53,342 bases of DNA from Flavobacteriaceae bacterium (GTDB taxonomy: Bacteria; Bacteroidota; Bacteroidia; Flavobacteriales; Flavobacteriaceae). The position numbers and the translations under genes are program-made. The stretch spans positions 1 through 53,342 of the forward strand of contig JALWKK010000054.1 in NCBI GenBank assembly GCA_027081505.1, written 5' to 3'. The notes below the pieces were generated by a model, which worked only from the letters and a program-made list of their open reading frames with translations, was not told the origin of the DNA and made no database searches. Of this stretch, positions 45,681 through 52,990 are shown piece after piece. The number at the start of each line of letters is the position of its first letter. The stretch's first letter is position 1.

Positions 45681-46019
45681 ATGAAAAATATAACAAACGA
45701 CGAATGGAGAAATTTGCTTGCAAACGACGAAAATGCCATAGTGATGGATGTTCGAACTCCAATGGAATGGGAAGAAGGAGTAATCAACACTAACGCCTTG
45801 TTAATAAACTTATTAGACACCCCTTCTTTCTTGAAAAAAGCACAAGAATTAGACAAAAACAAAAATTATTATGTCTATTGTCGAAGCGGAAGCCGAAGCG
45901 CACAAGCGTGCTACCTAATGGAAAGTTATGGAATTAAAACAACTTATAACTTGATGTATGGAATTATGGGCTGGGACGGAAAAGTTGTATTACCCCAAAA
46001 AGAAAAAGAAAAATTATAG
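45681..46019 (+). CDS. Single-domain rhodanese 1
   Basis: 112 residues with the rhodanese motifs VMDVRTPMEW and the active loop YCRSGSRS (Cys67). It moves sulfane sulfur between small thiols or proteins. It starts 11 bp after the CstB-like gene; a longer frame beginning inside that gene is not needed. The 4-residue loop after Cys (RSGSR) fits a sulfur-transferase rather than a Cdc25-type phosphatase. No signal peptide, so cytoplasmic. Confidence 0.9.
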   Translation: MKNITNDEWRNLLANDENAIVMDVRTPMEWEEGVINTNALLINLLDTPSFLKKAQELDKNKNYYVYCRSGSRSAQACYLMESYGIKTTYNLMYGIMGWDGKVVLPQKEKEKL

Positions 46020-46043
46020 AAACGTTTTATTGGTTGGTTAGTT

Positions 46044-46086
46044 AAGGAAGTGGTTTGTAGTTTATTACAGCTGCTTCCTTTCTTTT
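46044..46086 (+). terminator. Possible attenuating terminator
   Basis: AAGGAAG ... CTTCCTT with a long inner loop, then TCTTTT, in the 100-bp gap between the two small rhodanese genes. It may partly end the transcript. Confidence 0.4.
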
Positions 46087-46119
46087 AAAACATATCGTAA
46101 CAACAAAACAAAAAATATT

Positions 46120-46464
46120 ATGTCATTAATAAACTCATTATTTGGAATATTTACTCCTCAACCCAAAACGATAAAACGTATAGATGCCACATCGTTTAAG
46201 GAAAGCATACGCGGCAAAAAAGTACAACTCATAGATGTAAGAACACCTATGGAGTTTCAATCCGGGCATATAAAAAAGGCTAAAAACATTGATTACTATA
46301 ACAAAAGTAAATTTTATTCAGAAATTGAAAAATTGAATAAAGACAGCCCTGTTTATCTTTACTGCCGATCTGGAGTAAGAAGTTACAATGCAGCAAAAAA
46401 ACTCGATAAATTAGGATTTACAGAAATTTATGACCTAAAAGGTGGATTTTTAAGTTGGAAATAA
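46120..46464 (+). CDS. Single-domain rhodanese 2
   Basis: 114 residues. After about 20 N-terminal residues the rhodanese fold starts with 'LIDVRTPMEFQSGHI'; the active loop is YLYCRSGVRS (Cys82) and the end is 'LKGGFLSWK'. It resembles the GlpE/PspE-type single-domain sulfurtransferases. It is the second small rhodanese of this operon. Confidence 0.9.
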   Translation: MSLINSLFGIFTPQPKTIKRIDATSFKESIRGKKVQLIDVRTPMEFQSGHIKKAKNIDYYNKSKFYSEIEKLNKDSPVYLYCRSGVRSYNAAKKLDKLGFTEIYDLKGGFLSWK

Positions 46465-46487
46465 TAACTTTACATAAAAACATTTCT

Positions 46488-46757
46488 ATGAAAACAACTA
46501 TTACCATTCAAAATCTAAAATGTGGCGGATGTGCGCATACCATCACTACAAAATTAAATCTACTTACCGGAATAGATAATGTTTCGGTTGATGTAGAAAC
46601 AAGTACTGTATCTTTTGGTTACGCATCAGACAACGATTACAAAGAAGCCGTTAAAAAACTCGCTTCATTAGGCTACCCTAAAGAAGGATACAACAATAAT
46701 GTAATTGCAAAAGCCAAATCGTTTGTAAGCTGTGCTTCAGGAAAAATGAATAATTAA
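46488..46757 (+). CDS. HMA-domain (CopZ-like) metal-binding protein
   Basis: 89 residues with an HMA fold: beta strand, then KCGGCAHTI (Cys12, Cys15), and 'DVETSTVSFGYAS'. It would bind a soft metal such as Cu(I). The C-terminus has an extra Cys (FVSCASGK). I start at the second ATG (46488), which gives the normal MKTTITIQNLKC beginning, 23 bp after the rhodanese stop; a longer frame overlaps the previous gene. Metal transport is not otherwise represented here, so it may instead buffer copper against sulfane sulfur. Confidence 0.85.
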   Translation: MKTTITIQNLKCGGCAHTITTKLNLLTGIDNVSVDVETSTVSFGYASDNDYKEAVKKLASLGYPKEGYNNNVIAKAKSFVSCASGKMNN

Positions 46758-46770
46758 CACGATATAAAAA

Positions 46771-47376
46771 ATGAAAAAAATTTGGCTGTTTATTTTTATC
46801 GGATTGTTGTTTAGTTGTAAAAACGAAACTTCTAATAAAAAATCAGTTACTCCAAAAGAAACTGATGCATCTTCTGTTAAACAAAAACAAAAAGACTATA
46901 ATAAAATAGGCTTAGAGATTGCTTTTGGCACAAAAAAACAACTGGGAAAAAACCTCATAAGTCAACTTAATAAAAAAGGTACTCTTGATGCGCTATCTTT
47001 TTGTAACGTTAAAGCCATCCCGCTTACAGATAGCATGCAAACCGTTTATCAAGCAAAGATCAAACGCGTATCAGACAAAAACCGAAATCCAAACAACAAA
47101 GCAAACGATAATGAAATAACATATATAAACCAATTTAAAGAAGTAGTTAAAAAAGGTGAGAAACCTCAACCTATTATTAAAAGAACCCAAGACAGTGTTT
47201 ATTTTTATTACCCAATTATTACCAACGGAATGTGTTTGCAATGTCACGGAAAACCAAACAAAAACATAAAACCCGAAACCTTAAAACTCCTCCATAATCT
47301 CTATCCTAACGATAAAGCAACGGGATATGATGAAAATCAAGTACGAGGAATATGGAGTATTCAAATAAAAAAATAA
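46771..47376 (+). CDS. DUF3365 haem-binding lipoprotein
   Basis: 201 residues with a lipoprotein signal (FIGLLFSCKNE). The DUF3365 (Tll0287-like) domain is marked by 'SFCNVKAIPLTDSM', 'IKRVSDKNRNPNNKAN' and a c-type haem site CLQCH (Cys155, Cys158, His159). It would be exported and carry one covalently bound haem, so it could act as redox sensor or electron carrier in the envelope. Partners are unknown. Confidence 0.85.
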   Translation: MKKIWLFIFIGLLFSCKNETSNKKSVTPKETDASSVKQKQKDYNKIGLEIAFGTKKQLGKNLISQLNKKGTLDALSFCNVKAIPLTDSMQTVYQAKIKRVSDKNRNPNNKANDNEITYINQFKEVVKKGEKPQPIIKRTQDSVYFYYPIITNGMCLQCHGKPNKNIKPETLKLLHNLYPNDKATGYDENQVRGIWSIQIKK

Positions 47377-47383
47377 TATAATT

Positions 47384-47680
47384 ATGAGTCGTTTTTCAGA
47401 AATTATTAAAAGTAATAAACCCGTGTTAATTGATTTTTACGCAGACTGGTGTGGTCCCTGTAAAATGATGGCTCCCATTTTAAAACAAGTAAAAGACACC
47501 TTAGGAGATAGGGTAAAAATATTAAAAATTGATGTAGATAAAAATCAGCGACTTGCTGCTGCACAAAATGTACGAGGAGTCCCTACATTGGTTTTGTTTA
47601 AAAACGGAAGACAACTTTGGCGACAATCTGGCGTAGTACAAGCACAAGACATTATTTCTATTATTAACCAACATTTATAA
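47384..47680 (+). CDS. Thioredoxin
   Basis: 98 residues, cytoplasmic, active site WCGPCKM (Cys23, Cys26) and the cis-Pro loop GVPTLVLF. It probably reduces the rhodanese and CstB-like persulfides in this operon. It overlaps the next start by one base (TAATG). Confidence 0.94.
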   Translation: MSRFSEIIKSNKPVLIDFYADWCGPCKMMAPILKQVKDTLGDRVKILKIDVDKNQRLAAAQNVRGVPTLVLFKNGRQLWRQSGVVQAQDIISIINQHL

Positions 47681-48261
47681 TGCTACTAAGCAAAGATTAT
47701 TGGGATAGCAAGTACAAAAACCAAAACACAGGCTGGGATATTGGGTATGTATCTACTCCTTTAAAAGAGTATTTTAACCAATTAACAAATAAAAATCTGA
47801 AAATTTTAATTCCCGGAGCCGGTAATTCCTATGAAGCCGAATACCTACATAGCCTTGGATTTAAGAACGTTTTTATTCTTGATTTTTCTAAAACGGCGTT
47901 GAGCAATTTTTTAACTCGTGTTCCTTCTTTTCCGAAAAACCACACCATTTTAGAAAATTTTTTTGACTTTAAAGGCTCTTTTGATTTAATTATAGAACAA
48001 ACTTTTTTCTGTGCCTTAGACCCTAAACTAAGACCAAAATATGCCAAAAAAATGCACCAACTACTCGTTGATAAAGGAAAATTAGCGGGCTTACTGTTTT
48101 GTGTTGAATTAAATAAAGACAAACCTCCCTTTGGCGGAAGTAAAGAGGAATACATCCCCTATTTTGAACCCTACTTTCACATAAAAAAAATGGAGCCCGC
48201 TTATAATTCGATACCGCCTAGAAAAGATTCGGAATTATTTATTACTTTGGTAAAAAAATAA
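47680..48261 (+). CDS. TPMT-type SAM-dependent methyltransferase
   Basis: 193 residues of the thiopurine S-methyltransferase family. 'YWDSKYKNQNTGWDIGYVS' is the N-terminal motif, 'LIPGAGNSYEAEYLHSLGF' the SAM-binding motif, and 'IIEQTFFCALDPKLR' motif III. Relatives methylate thiols, selenols or tellurium compounds, so a role in detoxifying sulfide or thiols would fit this sulfur operon (inference). It is coupled to the thioredoxin gene. Confidence 0.88.
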   Translation: MLLSKDYWDSKYKNQNTGWDIGYVSTPLKEYFNQLTNKNLKILIPGAGNSYEAEYLHSLGFKNVFILDFSKTALSNFLTRVPSFPKNHTILENFFDFKGSFDLIIEQTFFCALDPKLRPKYAKKMHQLLVDKGKLAGLLFCVELNKDKPPFGGSKEEYIPYFEPYFHIKKMEPAYNSIPPRKDSELFITLVKK

Positions 48262-48268
48262 ACCCGAA

Positions 48269-48580
48269 ATGATTTCCGAAGCGCTAGAAACTTATTTCCC
48301 TTTTCCGGTTAAAAATCACGAGCTAAAATCTGAATTGGAAACTATCTGTACCGTTCATAATTTTAAAGCCGGTACGGTAATTCTAAAACAGGGCGGGTAT
48401 ATTAAAGTGATACCGCATATGGTTTCGGGTTTGGCAAAGGTTTTTAAACAGGAAGAAGAAAAATGGCAACGAAGTGTTGCTCTATTATATTAAACACGAG
48501 TAAACCTGTGTAATATCTATGATGACCCTGCTTAGAAATGAAGCCGGTAAAATTAAAACAAGGAATAATTGAACTATTAT
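48269..48580 (+). pseudogene. Crp/Fnr-family regulator remnant
   Basis: The first frame gives MISEALETYFPFPVKN, 'HNFKAGTVILKQGGYIKVIP' and 'GLAKVFKQEEE', the start of a Crp/Fnr cyclic-nucleotide-binding-type sensor domain. It stops at 48493, but the family sequence goes on in another frame (EVLLYYIKHE), is cut again by a TAA, and continues TCVISMMTLLRNEAGKIK before ending. The rest of the sensor domain, the dimer helix and the DNA-binding helix-turn-helix are missing. So there is a frameshift, a nonsense mutation and a 3' truncation. It is at the end of operon D, 7 bp after the methyltransferase. Confidence 0.88.
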
Positions 48581-48587
48581 AAAAAAT

Positions 48588-49280
48588 ATGAATAAAAAAA
48601 TTTGTATAACAGGTGCCAGTAAAGGTATAGGTCTAGCCGAAGCTAACTTATTTGCCCCAACAAACGAGCTTTTTTTACACGCTACTTCATTAAATTCATT
48701 TAAAAACAAATCGTATCCTCATGCGCATTATTTTGGCTATGATTTCACACAATTGGAGAACATTGATGCTTTTGTAACAGACATTCAACAAAAAACAAAC
48801 AGCCTGGATGTTTTAGTTAACAATGCCGGACTTATGTTTATTGAAAAATTTGCAGATTTTCCCGATAAAGATTTGCATACTCTCATCACATTAAACTTGC
48901 ATGCACAACTTTTGGTTACCAAAAAATTAATTCCGTTGTTGTTAAAAAGCAAAGACCCACAGATAATTTTTATGTCGTCTATGTCTGCCAAAAACCGAAT
49001 TGTAGGCGAAAGCGTATATGCCGCCGTAAAGGCGGGAATTATGCAATTTGCCCACGTTTTACGAAACGAATTAGCCGGAAAAATTCGTGTATCTACCATT
49101 CATTCTTGGGGCGTAAATACTTGGAATGACACAGAAAACGCTGCCATTTTAAAACCGGAAGATATTGCTGAAACACTGGACTTTATCATCTCAAGAAAAC
49201 GCCCAATGTTAGTTGAATCTATCGAACTGGGACATGAAAACCATTGGAACGGAGCAATCGCTCCTTGGTCACCGAAGTAA
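48588..49280 (+). CDS. SDR-family oxidoreductase
   Basis: 230 residues of the classical short-chain dehydrogenase family. The cofactor motif is TGASKGIG (residues 8-15), followed by NNAG and the catalytic pair YAAVK, with the serine in MSSMSA. Substrate unknown; many such enzymes are NADP-dependent. It starts just after the regulator remnant and may be read from operon D. It converges on the sterol-desaturase-type gene with a 7-bp gap and no visible terminator. Confidence 0.9.
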   Translation: MNKKICITGASKGIGLAEANLFAPTNELFLHATSLNSFKNKSYPHAHYFGYDFTQLENIDAFVTDIQQKTNSLDVLVNNAGLMFIEKFADFPDKDLHTLITLNLHAQLLVTKKLIPLLLKSKDPQIIFMSSMSAKNRIVGESVYAAVKAGIMQFAHVLRNELAGKIRVSTIHSWGVNTWNDTENAAILKPEDIAETLDFIISRKRPMLVESIELGHENHWNGAIAPWSPK

Positions 49281-49287
49281 TTACTTT

Positions 49288-50157
49288 TTACTTCCCAAAC
49301 CCATAAAACAATTGTCCAAAAAATGTTCTCGGAAAAGTATCTTCACCCGGAAAGCCCAGCTCAATAGTACCACTATCCTCAGGCACATAATCGGTTTTAA
49401 AAATATAATCCCAAATACTGAGACTTATCCCAAAGTTAATACCGTAGTTTCTGCCTTCGGGAAGTACTTTTGCATGATGATACAAATGCATCACGGGGTT
49501 GTTAAAAATATATTTTAAGGGTCCCCAAGTAATTTTAATGTTACTATGATTCAAATGCCCAATAGCAATGGCGATAAAATGCACGATGTAGGCTTGTTCG
49601 GGTTCAAAACCACCCAATATCATCACGCCAAATGTTTTTAAGGGTTTATACAAGATGTTTTCCATCCAGTGATACCGTAAATGTGCTGCAAAACCCATTT
49701 CTTTTACACTGTGGTGTACCTTATGAAAACGCCATAAAAACTCATAACGATGCAATAATACGTGAGTAAACCATTGCACAAAATCAATGATGATAAAAAA
49801 GATAATCAATTGTGACCAAGTAGGAAATGAAGAAATATCGATAAGAGCAAAGCTTTTTTGAGTAATCCCGAATTCAGCAAACAGAATTCCTAATACGTTA
49901 TAAAAACCACTTATGAAAATAGCGAAAATGAAAAAATTAAAAAACATGTAAAAGGCATCTAACCAAAAATCTTTTCTGAAAATAGATTGGTTTTTACGCC
50001 ACGGAAAAGCAATTTCCAAAAGCCAAACCACTAAAGAAATAGCAATTAATCCCCAAAAATAATTGGTGTACCAAGGTACTTTAAAAAGTATAGAGTCTAT
50101 AGTCCACTCCAAGGTGGAGGTAAATCCTTCAATAAAAGCATTAAGATATTTTTCCAT
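49288..50157 (-). CDS. Sterol desaturase/fatty-acid hydroxylase-type membrane protein
   Basis: 289 residues with four or five membrane helices and the di-iron histidine motifs of the family: HVLLH (HxxxH), HKVHH (HxxHH), and HLYHH near the C-terminus. Such enzymes use O2 to hydroxylate or desaturate lipids. The substrate in Bacteroidota is unknown. Confidence 0.9.
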   Translation of the reverse strand: MEKYLNAFIEGFTSTLEWTIDSILFKVPWYTNYFWGLIAISLVVWLLEIAFPWRKNQSIFRKDFWLDAFYMFFNFFIFAIFISGFYNVLGILFAEFGITQKSFALIDISSFPTWSQLIIFFIIIDFVQWFTHVLLHRYEFLWRFHKVHHSVKEMGFAAHLRYHWMENILYKPLKTFGVMILGGFEPEQAYIVHFIAIAIGHLNHSNIKITWGPLKYIFNNPVMHLYHHAKVLPEGRNYGINFGISLSIWDYIFKTDYVPEDSGTIELGFPGEDTFPRTFFGQLFYGFGK

Positions 50158-50163
50158 AAAGAG

Positions 50164-50478
50164 TTATTTTACAAAAACTGAGGTTATCATACTTCTTGTA
50201 TTATTTACATTGGTAGTTTTAATAGGTTCTTACAAAGTTAAATGATATTTATTAATTATCCTATTAAGTACTTCTTTGTTTAATAAAAACCGTTCTGTCC
50301 CATCGGGAAGAAGGTATCTTCCGTTGGAGAGTAAAAGCATTTTTCTTTTAAAACTAAATTTGAAGCCACTCTAATAAAAAGTATTCCGTTGGGTTTTAGT
50401 AACCTGAAAGTTTTTACCCTTTCCACAACCGGCATCCATTATTTTTTGGTTGCTCGAAAACCTGTTTTTTAGGGTTTG
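50164..50478 (-). pseudogene. Decayed SAM-dependent methyltransferase
   Basis: Read on the minus strand: LKNRFSSNQKIMDAGCGKGK (SAM motif I) from 50472, then a jump (a large internal part is lost) to LLKPNGILFIRVAS, a frameshift to GRYLLPDGTERFLLNKEVLN and 'IINKYHLTL', a stop (TAA), and 'EPIKTTNVNNTRSMITSVF' to a final stop at 50164. These pieces follow each other in the order of a class I methyltransferase seen beside such genes in flavobacteria. At least one deletion, one frameshift and one nonsense change are needed. Confidence 0.75.
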
Positions 50479-50899
50479 TTACTTAACCCGTATTATTTAT
50501 ATAAAAACGAAGTGAATTATATAAAACTGCTATGAAAAAAGAGGGGAATGCGCAAAACCTCCCGATTATTTTCTGGATAAAAATGCCCAAATTTGGGTGT
50601 TTTCAAAATGCACAAATTTGTTGGCAGTACTTAGTCATTTAAAAATTCCGTGAATTTTTCGGGTTAACCATAAATCCTTTTAATCTACAAATTAGACAAG
50701 TTTTCACGTATAGCTAAAAAACCACCAAAAACTTCCATAAAATAAAGCTCTTGTTTTCGTTGCTTTATCAACACAACTGTCCTTATCCACTTTAATAAAG
50801 GCTATTGTGGGGGAGCCGGATGTCCAATAAGACGATGGATTAAGTGAAATTGGCAAGGTTTATTAAGGCTGTTTTACTCGTTGCAAAATGAATAATATC
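50479..50899. other. Gene-free stretch with several hairpins
   Basis: No supported gene on either strand. It has a TTTATATAA/TTATATAAA inverted repeat near 50498-50528, CCCAAATTTGGG near 50585, AAAAATTC/GAATTTTT near 50641 and a short GC-rich patch (GGGGGAGCCGG near 50811) unlike its surroundings. I cannot name a function. Confidence 0.5.
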
Positions 50900-50930
50900 G
50901 AATACAAATTCAATATAGTTCAATTTCAAG
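50900..50930 (+). repeat. Dispersed repeat, partial copy R3
   Basis: 31 bp equal to the first 31 bp of copy R2 (27738-27768) with one mismatch. The similarity stops at 50930. A short further match TTTATTAA(A)GGCTGTTTTA lies upstream of both R2 and R3. Confidence 0.7.
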
Positions 50931-50986
50931 TTAGTTTATATTTTTCTTCAATTGGTTTAAAAAAGATAAAACAAGAGCCATATTGT

Positions 50987-52414
50987 TTATACTTGACTCA
51001 CTCGCAAGGTGTTGACCATCCCTTTTTTTACAATAGGCATAGCGGCTAGATTTATTAAAAAATCACCTTGTGTTACAAATCCTTTTTCTAAAGCCGTTTG
51101 GTTTACATCTTCAACGGTTTCGTCGGTACTAACAAAGCGGTCGTAATAAAAAGCTTTTACACCCCAAAGTAAATTTAATCTTGATAAGATACGGCGGTTA
51201 GATGTAAACACCAAAATATGTGCCGTAGGGCGCCAAGCCGAAATTTGAAAAGCCGTATAACCGCTATTGGTCAAGGTGCATATAGCTTTAGCTTCTATTT
51301 CGTTAGCCATATGTGCCGCGTGGTAGCAAATAGATTTGGTTATGTATCGGTTGGTACGTACGTGTGGCGGATCTTGAGGTACGTTTATTATCGGAGAGTC
51401 TTCTACAGTTTTTAAAATAGTAGCCATAGTTTTAACGACCTCAACCGGATAGTTTCCCACAGATGTTTCGCCAGATAGCATTACGGCATCGGCTCCGTCC
51501 ATTACCGAGTTTGCTACATCGTTTACCTCGGCGCGAGTGGGCGATAAAGAGTGAATCATTGTTTCCATCATCTGGGTAGCAATAATAGCCGGAATACGCG
51601 CTTTTTTTGCGGTTAATACCAATTGTTTTTGAATAAGCGGAACTTCTTCGGCAGGCACTTCTACTCCTAAATCGCCACGAGCCACCATAATACCGTCACA
51701 GTATCCCACGATTTTGTCGATATTCTTAACCGCTTCGGGTTTTTCGATTTTGGCAATAATGGGAATTTTATACTCGCTATGCGCTTCAATTAAGGCTTGA
51801 AGCTCTTTTAAATCGTCTGCATCTCGTACAAACGATAATGCCAGCCAATCAACTTCTTGTTCAATGGCAAAAACAGCATCTTCTTTGTCTTTTTGTGTAA
51901 GGGCAGGTAACGAAATTTTAGTGTTGGGTAAATTAACACCTTTTTTTGAACTAAATATACCGCCTTGAATAACTTTAGTACTAACTTTATTTTGGTTATT
52001 GGTTTTTAAAACTTCAAAAATTAACTTTCCGTCATCTACTAAAATACGCTCACCGGGATTAACGTCTTTTGGAAATAAGTCGTAATTCATGTATGCCTTT
52101 TTGGCATTTCCAACAAAAGGTTCACCGGTATAAAAAGTAACTTTGTCACCGGCTTTAACGGTTGTGTTTTGTTGCATTTCTCCAACTCGTAGTTTGGGAC
52201 CTTGTAAATCGGCTAGAATGGCAGTGTTTGTGCCTAAGCTTACTCCTATTTTACGTATGGTTTGTATGTTTTGCTTTACAATATCGTAATTGGCGTGCGA
52301 AAAATTTATTCTAAAAACATCGACACCAGCAACAATCATTTTTTTTATGATTTCGTCGGAGGAACAAGCAGGTCCCAGTGTTGCTATTATTTTGGTTTTT
52401 TTTTGGTTTGGCAT
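50987..52414 (-). CDS. pyk: Pyruvate kinase
   Basis: 475 residues. N-terminal 'TKIIATLGPACSS', phosphoenolpyruvate/Mg site 'IIAKIEKPEAVKNID' and 'MVARGDLGVEVPAEEVP', and 'MDGADAVMLSGETSVGNYPV' are the conserved blocks. It converts PEP and ADP to pyruvate and ATP. Its ATG overlaps the last base of the upstream gene's stop. There is no clear terminator at its end. Confidence 0.97.
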   Translation of the reverse strand: MPNQKKTKIIATLGPACSSDEIIKKMIVAGVDVFRINFSHANYDIVKQNIQTIRKIGVSLGTNTAILADLQGPKLRVGEMQQNTTVKAGDKVTFYTGEPFVGNAKKAYMNYDLFPKDVNPGERILVDDGKLIFEVLKTNNQNKVSTKVIQGGIFSSKKGVNLPNTKISLPALTQKDKEDAVFAIEQEVDWLALSFVRDADDLKELQALIEAHSEYKIPIIAKIEKPEAVKNIDKIVGYCDGIMVARGDLGVEVPAEEVPLIQKQLVLTAKKARIPAIIATQMMETMIHSLSPTRAEVNDVANSVMDGADAVMLSGETSVGNYPVEVVKTMATILKTVEDSPIINVPQDPPHVRTNRYITKSICYHAAHMANEIEAKAICTLTNSGYTAFQISAWRPTAHILVFTSNRRILSRLNLLWGVKAFYYDRFVSTDETVEDVNQTALEKGFVTQGDFLINLAAMPIVKKGMVNTLRVSQV

Positions 52415-52902
52415 TACAATTCAAAAAGGGTTTTAAAGGTTTTGATTTTTGTATTTTCAACCCAATAAACCGATTGTATTTGCTTAATTTGTTTAATTTT
52501 ATTTTGCAAATTTGTTTTTTCTTTCTCTGAAAGTACATTATTTATTTTCAGAAAAAAATCGACTTGTTTGAGTTGCGGTACTACATAATGAACTTGATTT
52601 TGTAAAGGTACGTTATTTTGAAATAATCCGGCATTTGTAGTGGTTGTTTTTACAAAAGAGGTGGTTTTGTTGGAAACCAAACAATAGATTTGGTGGGTTA
52701 AAAAATGAGTGTATTTAAATAAAGGAAAGCCTTTTTTTAAAACATTACCGGGTTTAAAATCTTCTTTCTCTCGTTTTAATTTTGTTTGTAAAGTTTTGTT
52801 AAGCAAAAAAGCCAATTTATAGGGTTCTAAAGTACTGTGAATGGCAAATAGTGCGAAGTTTTTATGTACATCTTCTTCAATGTCTAATTTGTAAACTGTC
52901 AT
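52414..52902 (-). CDS. IPExxxVDY-type family protein
   Basis: 162 residues. Gene position directly upstream of pyk on the same strand, length, and sequence order ('FALFAIHSTLEPYKLAFLLN', 'KYTHFLTHQIYCLVSNK', then a motif near residue 108 and a helical C-terminus) match the flavobacterial IPExxxVDY family. The name-giving motif reads VPQLKQVDF here, so the Pro, Val and Asp survive but the Glu and Tyr do not. Function is unknown. The ribonuclease III gene that usually precedes it would lie outside the window or beyond the repeat array. Confidence 0.75.
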   Translation of the reverse strand: MTVYKLDIEEDVHKNFALFAIHSTLEPYKLAFLLNKTLQTKLKREKEDFKPGNVLKKGFPLFKYTHFLTHQIYCLVSNKTTSFVKTTTTNAGLFQNNVPLQNQVHYVVPQLKQVDFFLKINNVLSEKEKTNLQNKIKQIKQIQSVYWVENTKIKTFKTLFEL

Positions 52903-52990
52903 TTTATTTAGTTGATAAAAATAGTTTGCAACAAATTTACAAAAGAAGAACTTTTAAGAAAGCAGAAACAGGGTGTTTGTTTTTTTTAAC

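Noticed and set aside
50063-50245. 60-residue plus-strand frame with one hydrophobic segment
   Set aside because: It overlaps the 5' end of the sterol-desaturase-type gene and the antisense of the methyltransferase remnant, which explains the sequence better.
50811-50830. Group II intron domain V remnant (GAGCCGGATG)
   Set aside because: The complementary second half with the GAAA loop and the C-GUUC end is not present, and no reverse transcriptase is in the window.
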